Source: Streptomyces sp. NBC_00162 (GTDB lineage Bacteria; Actinomycetota; Actinomycetes; Streptomycetales; Streptomycetaceae). From it: a stretch of 64,000 nucleotides of DNA. Location of the stretch: contig NZ_CP102509.1 in assembly GCF_024611995.1 (NCBI RefSeq), positions 7,750,001 through 7,814,000 of the forward strand, read 5' to 3'. Positions within the stretch are counted from its first letter, which is position 1. Each line of letters starts with the position of its first letter. Below, in pieces: positions 50,652 through 59,507 of this stretch. The position numbers were made by a program, and so were the translations under genes. The notes under the pieces were generated by a model that did not search any database, had not been told where the DNA came from, and worked only from the letters and a program-made list of their open reading frames with translations.

Positions 50652-52027
50652 CCACGCCAGGAGCCCTCGCCACCGACCGCTTCACCGCGTACGGGCCGCG
50701 CCACCTCGACGAGATCGCCGCCCGCTACGGCCTGCCCGACGACATCCGCGAGACCGTCCGCCGCGTCTCCCAGGTGCTGCCGTTCCGGGTCAACTCGCAC
50801 GTCCTGGAAGAGCTCGTCGACTGGGACCGGGTCCCCGACGACCCGATGTTCCAGCTCACCTTCCCCCAGCGGGGCATGCTCACCGCCGACGACGAGAACG
50901 AGATCGGCGTCCTGCTCGGCGACTCCGCCCGCAAACCCGAACTGCGCGCGGCCGTGGCCCGGATCCGCGCCGGGCTGAACCCGCACCCCTCCGGCCAGCG
51001 CGAACTCAACGTGCCCCACCACCAGGGTCAACCGGTCCCCGGACTCCAGCACAAGTACCGCGAGACCGTCCTCTACTTCCCCGGTCAGGGCCAGACCTGC
51101 CACGCCTACTGCACCTACTGCTTCCGCTGGGCCCAGTTCATCGGCGACGCCGACCTGCGCTTCGCGGCCCCCGATCCCTCCGGTCTGATCGACTACCTGG
51201 GGGAGCACCCCGAAGTCCACGACGTCCTGGTGACCGGCGGCGACCCGCTCATCATGTCCACCGAGCGGCTGCGCTCCCACCTCGAGCCGCTGCTCGACGT
51301 GGAGTCCGTACGCACCCTGCGCATCGGCACCAAGTCGCCCGCCTACTGGCCGCAGCGGTTCGTCACCGACCACGACGCGGACGACCTGCTGCGGCTCTTC
51401 GAACAGGTCGTGGCCTCCGGGCGGCAGCTCGCGGTGATGGCCCACTTCAGCCACCCCCGCGAACTCGACAACGACCTGGCCCGCCGGGCACTGGCCCGGA
51501 TCCGGGCCACCGGCGCCGTCGTCTACTGCCAGGCACCGCTGATCGCGCACGTCAACGACGACGCCGGGGTGTGGAGCGAGCTGTGGCGCGCCGAACTCGC
51601 CGCCGGAGGCGTCCCCTACTACCTCTTCGTGGAACGGGACACCGGCCCCCACGACTACTTCAAGGTGCCCCTCGCCAAGGCCGTCGGCATCTTCCGCGCC
51701 GCCTACCGCACCCTGCCCGGGCTCGCCCGTACGGTCCGCGGCCCGGTCATGTCCGCCACCCCCGGCAAGGTCTGCGTCGACGGCGTGGAAGAGACCGGCG
51801 AGGGGCGCTGGTTCCAGCTGCGCATGGTCCAGGCCCGCAACCCGGCCCTGGTCGGACGACCCTTCCGGGCCCGCTACTCCACCACGGCCGCATGGCTGGA
51901 CGACCTCCAGCTGCACCCCGACACCCCCGCCGACCTCGCGGACGCGCTGCGCGGCAGCACGGAGAGCGGCACGGAATCCGGCACGGCAAGCGGTGCGGCA
52001 ACCGACCCGACGCGGGAACCGGCATGA
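50648..52027 (+). CDS. KamA-family radical SAM aminomutase-like enzyme
   Basis: 459 residues from the GTG at 50648. The 4Fe-4S motif is CHAYCTYC (C151, C155, C158). The family blocks VLVTGGDPLIM, LRIGTKSPAYWPQRF and ARATGAVVYCQAPLIAHVNDD-like sequence are clear. In lysine 2,3-aminomutase the PLP lysine lies in a PGGGGK loop; here the loop is shorter, SATPGKVCVDG, keeping Lys374. That fits a working PLP site but a different pocket. It should move an alpha-amino group to the beta carbon using the adenosyl radical. The substrate is unknown. The gene overlaps the aminotransferase by 4 bp. Confidence 0.88.
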   Translation: MTTPGALATDRFTAYGPRHLDEIAARYGLPDDIRETVRRVSQVLPFRVNSHVLEELVDWDRVPDDPMFQLTFPQRGMLTADDENEIGVLLGDSARKPELRAAVARIRAGLNPHPSGQRELNVPHHQGQPVPGLQHKYRETVLYFPGQGQTCHAYCTYCFRWAQFIGDADLRFAAPDPSGLIDYLGEHPEVHDVLVTGGDPLIMSTERLRSHLEPLLDVESVRTLRIGTKSPAYWPQRFVTDHDADDLLRLFEQVVASGRQLAVMAHFSHPRELDNDLARRALARIRATGAVVYCQAPLIAHVNDDAGVWSELWRAELAAGGVPYYLFVERDTGPHDYFKVPLAKAVGIFRAAYRTLPGLARTVRGPVMSATPGKVCVDGVEETGEGRWFQLRMVQARNPALVGRPFRARYSTTAAWLDDLQLHPDTPADLADALRGSTESGTESGTASGAATDPTREPA

Positions 52028-53304
52028 CGCAGCCGTCCCCGAACCTGACCCTCAACCACCTCGTGGAACAGCGGCGAGCCGCCGGCGAGCCCCTGGTCAA
52101 CCTCACCTTCGGGGAGGCCCGGCTGCCCGTCATCCCCGAACTGGCGCAGCAGCTCGCCGCCGGCGCCCACCGAGCCTCCTACGGCCCGGTCGCGGGCGCC
52201 GAGGACGCCCGCAGCGCCGTCGCGGGCTACTTCGCGCGCCGGGGTCTGCCCACCGACCCGGCCGACGTCGTTCTCGCCCCGGGCAGCAAACCACTGCTGA
52301 TGGCCCTGAACCTGGCGGTGGACGGCGACGTGCTGCTGCCCCGGCCCGCCTGGAACACCTACGCTCCGCAGGCCCGGTACGCGGGCAAGGAACCCATCGC
52401 CGTACCCGTCCCCGACGTGTGCGGGGGAGTACCCGAGCCCGGCGCGCTGCGCGTGGCGATCCGCCGTGCCCGGGCCGCCGGGCGCACCCCGCGCCTGCTG
52501 GTCCTCACCCTGCCCGACAACCCCACCGGCACCCTCGCCCCACCGGACCTGGTCCGCGAACTCGCCGCCGTCGCCGAGGCCGAGGACCTCCTGATCGTCT
52601 CGGACGAGATCTACCGCGACGTGGTCCACGACCCGGCCACCCCCTTCCTCAGCCCCGCCGACATCGCGCCCGAGCGCACCGTCGTCACCACCGGCCTGTC
52701 CAAATCCCTGGGCATCGGCGGCTGGCGCGTCGGCGCCGCCCGCTTCCCCGCGGGCCCCCGCGGCCGCGCGGTCCGCGCCGGGGTCGTCGCCGCGGCCAGC
52801 GAGATCTGGTCCACCCTCGCGGGCCCGCTCCAGCAGGTCGCCGCCTACGCGTTCGCCGAACCGGCGCCCATCCGCGAACGGTCGGCCGCCGCGGCCCGCC
52901 TGCACGGCGCCGTGGCCCGCGCGGTGCACGCCCGCGCGGTTGCCGCGGGGGCCCACTGCCGGCCGCCCACCGCCGGCTTCTACGTCTACCCGGACTTCGA
53001 GCCGTTGCGCGCCCCGCTCGCCCGGCGCGGCATCACCGACTCCGCCTCGCTCGCCGCCCACCTCCTCGACCACGGCGGCGTCGCCGTCCTCGCCGGACAC
53101 CTGCTCGGCGACGACCCCGCGGCCCTCCGCTTCAAGGCCGCGACCAGCCTGCTCTACGGAGACGAGGAACAGCAGCTGCAAGCCCTGCGCGCCGAGGACC
53201 CCACCGCCCTGCCGCACATCGCGGACCAGCTCACCCGCATCGAGGCAGCCTTCACCCGGCTGACCGCGGGGCCCGGGCCCCGCCCGAACAGGAGGCCGTC
53301 ATGA
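52024..53304 (+). CDS. PLP-dependent class I/II aminotransferase
   Basis: 426 residues starting at the ATG at 52024 that overlaps the previous stop. The PLP lysine is K227 in TTGLSKSLGIGGWRVG. Supporting blocks are VLTLPDNPTGTLAPP and LIVSDEIYRDVVHD, typical of fold-type I aspartate-aminotransferase relatives. It may supply or consume the amino acid made by the aminomutase, for example by turning a keto acid into an amino acid. Overlap with both neighbours (ATGA each) shows tight co-expression. No signal peptide. Confidence 0.9.
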   Translation: MTQPSPNLTLNHLVEQRRAAGEPLVNLTFGEARLPVIPELAQQLAAGAHRASYGPVAGAEDARSAVAGYFARRGLPTDPADVVLAPGSKPLLMALNLAVDGDVLLPRPAWNTYAPQARYAGKEPIAVPVPDVCGGVPEPGALRVAIRRARAAGRTPRLLVLTLPDNPTGTLAPPDLVRELAAVAEAEDLLIVSDEIYRDVVHDPATPFLSPADIAPERTVVTTGLSKSLGIGGWRVGAARFPAGPRGRAVRAGVVAAASEIWSTLAGPLQQVAAYAFAEPAPIRERSAAAARLHGAVARAVHARAVAAGAHCRPPTAGFYVYPDFEPLRAPLARRGITDSASLAAHLLDHGGVAVLAGHLLGDDPAALRFKAATSLLYGDEEQQLQALRAEDPTALPHIADQLTRIEAAFTRLTAGPGPRPNRRPS

Positions 53305-54017
53305 AGTCCCTCCCGCCCACCCCGGAGACCTTCGCCCTCATCGCCGACGCGGGCGACCGGCTGCTGCGCGGCCTCGACCGGCTCACCGACGCCGACGCGG
53401 CCGCCCCCTCCCGCCTCGACGGCTGGAGCCGCGCCCACGTACTCAGCCACCTCAGCGCCCAGGTCGACGCCCTGGAGCGGCTGCTGCACTGGGCCCGTAC
53501 CGGCACCGAGACACCTCAGTACGCCGACCGGAGCGCCCGTGACACCGAGATCGAGGACGGCTCCCGGCAGCCCGCGGCCGCCCTCGTCGAGCGGGTGCGC
53601 GGCTCCGCGGACCGCTTCCTGACCACCGTCCGGGAGCTGCCCGACCCCGCCTGGCAGGCCGTCGTCCGCCCCTTCACCGGCGAACTGTGCACCCCCGGAC
53701 GCATCCTGGTGATCCGGCTGCGCGAACTCGAGGTCCACCACACCGACCTCGCCCTCGGCTACGGCTTCGGCGACATCCCCCGGCCGGCCGTCGACGTCCT
53801 CCTGGACGACGTGTCCGGCTACCTCGCCGCGGCCGACGGCACCCCGCCCTGCACCCTCCGCGACGACACGGGAGCCCGGGTGACCGCCTTCGGCTCCGGC
53901 GGCCCCGTCGTCACCGGCCCCCGCGGAGCCCTGCTCGCCTGGCTCACCGGCCGCTCGACGGGGGAGGGGCTCACCGCACCCGGCGGCGCCCTGCCGCAGC
54001 TGCCCGCCTGGATCTGA
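53301..54017 (+). CDS. Mycothiol-dependent maleylpyruvate isomerase-fold protein (DinB-like)
   Basis: 238 residues with AGGAGG ahead of the ATG at 53301. The N-terminal four-helix bundle shows GWSRAHVLSHLSAQVDALERLL and VIRLRELEVHHTDLALGYGFGD. These His/Glu residues are the metal ligands of the MDMPI/DinB fold. A small C-terminal domain follows, ending with an ALLAWLTGRSTG block that is common in mycothiol transferases. In natural product clusters such proteins isomerise or conjugate thiols. Here it may act on a reactive intermediate. Confidence 0.85.
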   Translation: MKSLPPTPETFALIADAGDRLLRGLDRLTDADAAAPSRLDGWSRAHVLSHLSAQVDALERLLHWARTGTETPQYADRSARDTEIEDGSRQPAAALVERVRGSADRFLTTVRELPDPAWQAVVRPFTGELCTPGRILVIRLRELEVHHTDLALGYGFGDIPRPAVDVLLDDVSGYLAAADGTPPCTLRDDTGARVTAFGSGGPVVTGPRGALLAWLTGRSTGEGLTAPGGALPQLPAWI

Positions 54018-54046
54018 CGTACCGAACCACCCGGAAGGAGAACCAG

Positions 54047-55195
54047 ATGAACGACCACCCGGCGTCGGCGCCGCTGCCCGAACGCCACGCGCTCGGCTCC
54101 GTGCACACCGAACTGCTCGACTGCATCCAGGTCAACCTGGCCGTGCTCGCCGACCACCACCACGGCCCGGACACCCACCTGCGGCTCGGGGCCGCCCTGC
54201 GCTGGCACTCCCGCCCCGGACCGAACGGACTGCCCACCGCCGACCCGCCGCTCGACCACCGGATCGCCGAGGCCGAACAGCTGCTGGGCCTGAAGGTCCG
54301 CAGCCGTACGCGGCTCACCGGAGCGGAGCTGTTGGCCGCCGTACGGGCCCGGGGCACCACCCACTACGTCGTCGCCGACGCCCACGCGATGCCCTGGCTG
54401 CCCTACCACGGCCGCCGCCACATGGACCACAGCTTCCTCCTCGCGCCGGGCCCCGACGGCTTCCACGTCGCCGACGGCTACCGCACCGACACCCCGTGGG
54501 GCCCCGCGGCCCCCGGTCACTGGCAGTTCGGCGCCGACGCCCTCGCCGGCATCGAGCACGCCGAGGTCATCGAGTGGGCGCCGCGGCTCCTCGACGCCAC
54601 CGCCCCGCGACCCGAGTACGACGGCGGCGACCCCGCCCCCTACCTCGCCGCCTACGCGGACCACCCCGACCGGGCCGCCGCCCTCGAACAACTCTCCGCC
54701 GAGACCTGGCTGCTGGCCCGGGCCCGCGCCCTGCACGCCCGTTGGCGCGCCCGGCTGTCCCTGCCCGTGGACACCGAGCACCTGCGGAGCTGGGACCTGG
54801 TCGTGGAACAGTCCTACCTCGCCCACCGCAGGGTGGCACGCGGCCGGACCGAACCGCCCGGTGTACTGGACCGGCTCGCGGCGGCCCTCGCCGCCGACGC
54901 CGCCGCGTTCGCCACGCATGCACCGCAGGCCGCGCCGGACCCGGAGCTGCGGGCCGCCGTCGCCGCCATCGCCGCCTCCGTGCTCGACGCACCCCGCCAA
55001 CGGCTCCTCGACGGAGCCGAGTTCACCGCCTTCCAGACGTTCAGCTCCTTCCGGCTCGTCGAGCTGATCGAACGGGTGGAGCGGGAGCTCGAGGTCGAAC
55101 TCGACGCCGACGACCTGATCCCGGAGAACCTGCGCCGCGTCGACGACCTCTGCCAGATCGCCTCCCGCCCCTGGGCCGCCGCCCCGGCCGCATGA
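54047..55195 (+). CDS. BtrH-like cysteine domain fused to a carrier-protein-like domain
   Basis: 382 residues with AAGGAGAAC before the ATG at 54047. The N-terminal part carries a Cys at position 26 in LLDCIQVNLAVLADHHHG, as in the N-terminal domain of butirosin BtrH, a cysteine-peptidase-like acyltransferase that moves an acyl group from a carrier to an amine. H-rich segments and GYRTDTPW follow. From about residue 305 the sequence reads as an acyl carrier fold: TFSSFRLVELIERVERELEVEL with a possible phosphopantetheine Ser334 (SSF in place of DSL/DSM) and DDLIPENLRRVDDLC. A self-loading transferase is an attractive inference. Confidence 0.7.
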   Translation: MNDHPASAPLPERHALGSVHTELLDCIQVNLAVLADHHHGPDTHLRLGAALRWHSRPGPNGLPTADPPLDHRIAEAEQLLGLKVRSRTRLTGAELLAAVRARGTTHYVVADAHAMPWLPYHGRRHMDHSFLLAPGPDGFHVADGYRTDTPWGPAAPGHWQFGADALAGIEHAEVIEWAPRLLDATAPRPEYDGGDPAPYLAAYADHPDRAAALEQLSAETWLLARARALHARWRARLSLPVDTEHLRSWDLVVEQSYLAHRRVARGRTEPPGVLDRLAAALAADAAAFATHAPQAAPDPELRAAVAAIAASVLDAPRQRLLDGAEFTAFQTFSSFRLVELIERVERELEVELDADDLIPENLRRVDDLCQIASRPWAAAPAA

Positions 55196-55257
55196 CGCAC
55201 GCACGGGCCGCCGCCCGTACCCGTACCCACTTCCCACCCGAGGAAAGGACCCTTCCC

Positions 55258-55539
55258 ATGGACCCCCGTTTCATCGAGATCCTCCGCCCCTCCGCCGACG
55301 GCGCCACCGGCGCGGCCATCACCCCCGAGACCGACCTGCGCGCCCTCGGCATCGACTCCATGGGCGCGATCGAGCTGCTGTTCACCCTCGAGGACACCTT
55401 CGGGATCTCGCTGCCCGACACCGACCTCAACGACGAGACCTTCGCGACCGCCGGCAGCCTGTGGCAGGCCGTCGCCGCCCAGATCTCGCCGGGCCAGAGC
55501 TCCCCTGACCAGAGCTCCGCGGGCCAGGTGGCCGCATGA
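55258..55539 (+). CDS. Stand-alone acyl carrier protein
   Basis: 93 residues with GGAAAGGA ahead of the ATG at 55258. The phosphopantetheine site is GIDSMGAIEL with Ser34, after the typical first helix ending LRALG. The C-terminus is a low-complexity SPGQSSPDQSSAGQ tail. It is the natural carrier for the adenylation enzyme at 57864-59399 or the one at 41963-43561, and the substrate site for the two flavoenzymes that follow. Its gene overlaps the first of these by ATGA. Confidence 0.92.
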   Translation: MDPRFIEILRPSADGATGAAITPETDLRALGIDSMGAIELLFTLEDTFGISLPDTDLNDETFATAGSLWQAVAAQISPGQSSPDQSSAGQVAA

Positions 55540-56708
55540 CCACGGCCGTGACCACCGCCCGTACCGCGGCGGAGGCCGCCGAAGAGGTCGCCTCCGTCGC
55601 CGCCGAGCACGCGGCCCGCACCGACCGGGACGCGGCCTTCCCCGTCGAGGCACTCGCGGCCCTGCGCCGCACCCGCCTGCTCGGCCTGCTCGTCCCCACC
55701 GAACACGGCGGCCCGGGCGGCACCCTCCGCGACGTCGTCGAGGTGACCGAGAAGCTCGGCCGCGCCGACCTGTCCGTGGCCATGATCTTCGCCATGCACT
55801 GCCAGCAGGCCGAGGCACTGGTGCGCCACGCCCACGAGCCGCTGCGCTCCGCCCTGTTGCCCCGGCTCGCGGCCGGCGAGATCTACCTCGCCTCCGTGAC
55901 CACCGAGGCGGGCAAGGGCGGCCACCTCCTCACCGCCGAGGCGGCCCTGGCCGAGCAGCAAGGCCGCCTGGAGATCGACCGGTTCGCGCCCGTGGTCACC
56001 GGAGGCGCCCACGCCGACGGCTTCCTCGTCACGATGCGCAGTCCCGGCGCCGACTCCGGCCATCAGGTCTCCCTCGTCTACGCCGACCGCGACCAGCTCG
56101 AGATCACCGGCGACGGCGACTGGCAGCCGCTCGGCATGCGGGCCAGCCACAGCGTGCCGCTCCGCCTCACCGGCAGCGTCCCCGGCCACCAGGTCGTCGG
56201 CGCCCACGGCGACTTCTCCCGCATCGCCGGCGAGATCTTCGCCCCGTACGCGCACGTCGGCTGGTCCGCGGCCTGGCTCGGCACGGCCGCCGGCGCCCTG
56301 TCCCGCGTCCTGCGGCTGCTGCGCGGCCCGGAGAGCCGCGGCCGCTTCGACATCGGCTCCGAACTGCTGCTCACCCGGCTGTCCCGGGCCCGGCAGCGGG
56401 TGGACACCGTCCACGCCCTGCTACGCCACACCCTCGCCGTGGTCGAGGAGGGCGCCGAACTGCACACCCCCAGCGGCCAGTTGCTGCTCAACGCCCTGAA
56501 GATCACCGCGGCCGAGCAGTGCCACGCCGCCGTCGACGACCTGGTGACCGCGGTCGGCCTGCGCCACGGCTACCTCAAGGACTCGCCGACCCGCCTCGAA
56601 CAGGCCCTGCGCGACCTGCGGTCCGCCGCCCTCAACTACAGCAACGACCGGCTCCACCTCGCCGACGGCCGCCTCGCCCTGCGCGACACGGGGGTGCGCC
56701 TTGTCTGA
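55536..56708 (+). CDS. Acyl-CoA dehydrogenase-like flavoprotein, first of a pair
   Basis: 390 residues, ATG overlapping the carrier protein stop. The ACAD fold is visible in AFPVEALAALRRTRLLGLLVP, GGPGGTLRDVVEVTEKLGRADLSVAM and the later GLRHGYLKDSPTRLEQALRDLRSAALNY. Several positions usual for CoA binding are absent or changed, as in members that use carrier-bound substrates. It should oxidise a thioester-bound acyl or aminoacyl group with FAD. Paired with the next gene; the two may form a heteromer or act in turn. Confidence 0.85.
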   Translation: MTTAVTTARTAAEAAEEVASVAAEHAARTDRDAAFPVEALAALRRTRLLGLLVPTEHGGPGGTLRDVVEVTEKLGRADLSVAMIFAMHCQQAEALVRHAHEPLRSALLPRLAAGEIYLASVTTEAGKGGHLLTAEAALAEQQGRLEIDRFAPVVTGGAHADGFLVTMRSPGADSGHQVSLVYADRDQLEITGDGDWQPLGMRASHSVPLRLTGSVPGHQVVGAHGDFSRIAGEIFAPYAHVGWSAAWLGTAAGALSRVLRLLRGPESRGRFDIGSELLLTRLSRARQRVDTVHALLRHTLAVVEEGAELHTPSGQLLLNALKITAAEQCHAAVDDLVTAVGLRHGYLKDSPTRLEQALRDLRSAALNYSNDRLHLADGRLALRDTGVRLV

Positions 56709-57867
56709 CCTCCGCACGCACACGTCGGACAGCACGTTGGGCAGCACGTTGGACAGCACATCGGACGGCACGCTGGGCAGCAACGTGGAGGCCCTGCCTC
56801 CCGAGGCCTCCGGCGCCGAGGTCTGGTCGGCCCTCGGCGCCGCAGGGCACCTGACCGCCTGCTACCGGGACGGCGACCCCCGCCGAGGGCTGCGACCCGC
56901 CGCCCTCGCCCGGCTGCTGGCCGCCACCGACGCCCGCTTCGGCATCCCCGCCACCCTCTCGGTGAGCGTCCCGCTCGCCACCACCCTGCCGGTCCTGGCC
57001 ACCGGCACCACCACCACGGCCCGCCAGGCGCTGAAGGACGCCCTCGCCGGACGGGTCACCACCGCCCTCGCCGCCACCGACGTCACCGCGGGCACCGACC
57101 TCACGGGCCTGCGCACGGCCGTCCACCTCGACGGGGACACCGTCGAGGTCACCGGCGAGAAGCAGTGGATCGCCAACGCCACCACCGCCGCCTGGTTCCT
57201 GGTATTGGCCCGGCTGCGGCCCGGCCGCCACTTCACCTCCTTCACCTGGGTGCTCGTCCCGTCCGATGCCCCCGGCGTCCACGTTCGCCCCGCCGAATCC
57301 GCCCTCTACGCGGCCTCCGGCACCGGACACGTCCGCTTCGACGGCGTACGCCTGACCGCCGGTCACCTCGTGGACAGGGTGGGCATGGGCCTGCCCTCCT
57401 TCGCCCGGCACATCGCCACCGAGCGGCTGGCCGGCGCCCTGTGGGGCGTCGCCCTGTGCCGGCGCGTCCTGGCCGACACCCGCCGCCACCTGGCCGGGCG
57501 CGCCCACGGCGAGGCCACCCTGTGGGACAACGAGGCGATCCGGCAGCGCTTCGCCGCGTGCCTGGTCCGCACCCAGGAACTGCACGCCCTGTGCGAGCAG
57601 CTCGCGGAACCCGTGGCCCGCCGCCACGACACGACCGCGGCCGCCACCCTCAAGGCCGCGGCCGGAGCCACCGTCGGCCAGGTCCTCACCGACTGCGCGC
57701 AGTGGTGGGGAGCCGCCGGATTCGCCGACGGATCCCTCCAGCAGACCCGGGCGCAGGCGGCGCTGTTCGGTATCGGCGGCGGCGCCACCGAGGTCGTCCT
57801 CGGGACGCTCGCCGACTCCGCCGATCACATCCTCGCCCGCCTCGCACCCGGAGGAGAGACACCATGA
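56701..57867 (+). CDS. Acyl-CoA dehydrogenase-like flavoprotein, second of a pair
   Basis: 388 residues. A TTG at 56701 is the likely start, since GGGGG lies upstream and it overlaps the previous stop by 8 bp. After a Ser/Thr/Gly/Asp-rich N-terminal stretch the ACAD blocks follow: TARQALKDALAGRVTTALAATD, VTGEKQWIANATTAAWFLVLARL and RFAACLVRTQELHALCEQL. EKQWIANA resembles the flavin-binding GxKxWITN motif, clearer than in its partner. The two differ strongly from each other. Probably dehydrogenates the substrate on the carrier protein. Confidence 0.85.
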   Translation: MSDLRTHTSDSTLGSTLDSTSDGTLGSNVEALPPEASGAEVWSALGAAGHLTACYRDGDPRRGLRPAALARLLAATDARFGIPATLSVSVPLATTLPVLATGTTTTARQALKDALAGRVTTALAATDVTAGTDLTGLRTAVHLDGDTVEVTGEKQWIANATTAAWFLVLARLRPGRHFTSFTWVLVPSDAPGVHVRPAESALYAASGTGHVRFDGVRLTAGHLVDRVGMGLPSFARHIATERLAGALWGVALCRRVLADTRRHLAGRAHGEATLWDNEAIRQRFAACLVRTQELHALCEQLAEPVARRHDTTAAATLKAAAGATVGQVLTDCAQWWGAAGFADGSLQQTRAQAALFGIGGGATEVVLGTLADSADHILARLAPGGETP

Positions 57868-59399
57868 GTGACACCATGACCACACCCGCCGGACACCGGA
57901 CCCTGCACGACTGGTTCGCCGCCTCGGCGGCGGCCCACGGCCCGCTGCCCGCCCTCGAGGCCGCCGGACGCGTCGTCAGCTACGCCGAACTCGACGCCCT
58001 CGCCGGCCGGATCGCCGCCGCCCTCCTCGAGCACCTCGGCGGCCGCGCCCCCCGCCGGGTGGGCCTGCTCGCCGGGCGCACGCTCGTCGCGTACGCCGGG
58101 TACCTCGCCGTCCAGCGTCTGGGCGCCGCCGTGGTGCCGCTCGGCCCGGCCTTCCCGCACGCCCGGCACGTCACCGTGGCCCGCGCCGCCGCCCTGGACG
58201 CCGTACTCGCCGACGAACACGCCGCGCCCGGCCTCACCCTGCCCGCTCCCGTGCTGCGGCTGACCGACACCGCCCTCGACGCCCTCGACGCGGGCTCCGC
58301 ACCGCCGCCGGTCCCGGGGGGACCCGGCGACCTCGCCTACATCCTGTTCACCTCGGGCTCCACCGGCGTGCCCAAGGGCGTCCCCGTCCTCCAGCGCAAC
58401 GCCGACGCTTTCCTGCGACAGGTCGTCCCCGCGCACGACGCGGGCCCCGGCGCGCGGCTCTCCCAGACCTTCGACCTCACCTTCGACCCCTCCGTCTTCG
58501 ACATGTTCTGTGCCTGGGGCTCCGGCGCCACCCTCGTCGTCCCCGACCGCGCCGAACTGATGACGCCGGTCCGGTTCGCCGCCCGGCGCGAGCTCACCCA
58601 CTGGAACTCGGTACCCTCGCTCGTCTCGCTCGCCCGCCGGCTGCGCCAGCTGCGGCCGGACAGCCTCCCGGCCCTGCGCCGCAGCGTGTTCTGCGGCGAG
58701 CCGCTGACCCTGCAACAGGCGGAGGCCTGGCGGCTGGCCGCCCCGCACAGCACCGTGGAGAACGCGTACGGCCCGACCGAACTGACCGTCACCTGCACCT
58801 CCCACCACCTGCCCCGGGAGTCCGGCGACTGGCCGCGCACCTCCAACGGCACCGTCCCGATCGGCCGCCCCTACCCCGGCCTGGAGGCGCTCGTACGGGA
58901 CGGCGAACTGTGCCTGCGCGGCCCCCAGCGCTTCCCCGGGTACCTGGACCCCGCCGACAACGCCGGCCGTTTCCTCGCTCCCGACGGCGCCCCCTGGGAC
59001 CCGGCGACCGAGCTCGGCGACGACCACTGGTACCGCACCGGAGACCGGGTCACCGCCCTGCCCGACGGCGGCTACCTGCACCAGGGCCGGCTCGACCAGC
59101 AGGTCCAGGTCAACGGCTACCGCGTGGAACTCGGCGAGGTCGAGGCCGCCCTGCGCGAACAGGCCGGCGTCACCGAGGCGGCCGTCATCGCCGTGGCGAA
59201 CGCCGGCGGCGGCACCGAACTCGCCGCCGCCTGCTCCGGCCCCGGGCCCGCCCACGCCGCCGCCCTCACCGAAGCCCTGCGCGCCCGCCTGCCCGGCTAC
59301 ATGGTCCCCGCCACCCTCACCGTGCTCGACGCCCTCCCGCTCAACGCCAACGGCAAGACCGACCGCACCACCCTGCGCACCCTCCTGACGGCCGCCTGA
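57864..59399 (+). CDS. Second stand-alone adenylation enzyme
   Basis: 511 residues, ATG overlapping the previous stop. Core motifs: AYILFTSGSTGVPKG (159-172), AYGPTELTV (301-309), YRTGDRVTALPDGGYLHQGRLDQQVQVNGYRVELGEVE (in three adjoining blocks) and NANGKTDR at the end with its Lys. The pocket loop FDLTFDPSVFDMF keeps the usual Asp that binds an alpha-amino group, so an amino acid is the likely substrate. It closes the operon and would charge the carrier protein at 55258. No thioesterase or release enzyme follows. Confidence 0.92.
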   Translation: MSDTMTTPAGHRTLHDWFAASAAAHGPLPALEAAGRVVSYAELDALAGRIAAALLEHLGGRAPRRVGLLAGRTLVAYAGYLAVQRLGAAVVPLGPAFPHARHVTVARAAALDAVLADEHAAPGLTLPAPVLRLTDTALDALDAGSAPPPVPGGPGDLAYILFTSGSTGVPKGVPVLQRNADAFLRQVVPAHDAGPGARLSQTFDLTFDPSVFDMFCAWGSGATLVVPDRAELMTPVRFAARRELTHWNSVPSLVSLARRLRQLRPDSLPALRRSVFCGEPLTLQQAEAWRLAAPHSTVENAYGPTELTVTCTSHHLPRESGDWPRTSNGTVPIGRPYPGLEALVRDGELCLRGPQRFPGYLDPADNAGRFLAPDGAPWDPATELGDDHWYRTGDRVTALPDGGYLHQGRLDQQVQVNGYRVELGEVEAALREQAGVTEAAVIAVANAGGGTELAAACSGPGPAHAAALTEALRARLPGYMVPATLTVLDALPLNANGKTDRTTLRTLLTAA

Positions 59400-59507
59400 G
59401 GGAACCGAGTAGGGAGGAAAGGACGTTGGACGGGGGTGGTGTGACGTACGGTTCACAACAGGTGGCACATGCACGCATGACGCAGAGGTGCGGGGGGCGG
59501 CGCGGTC

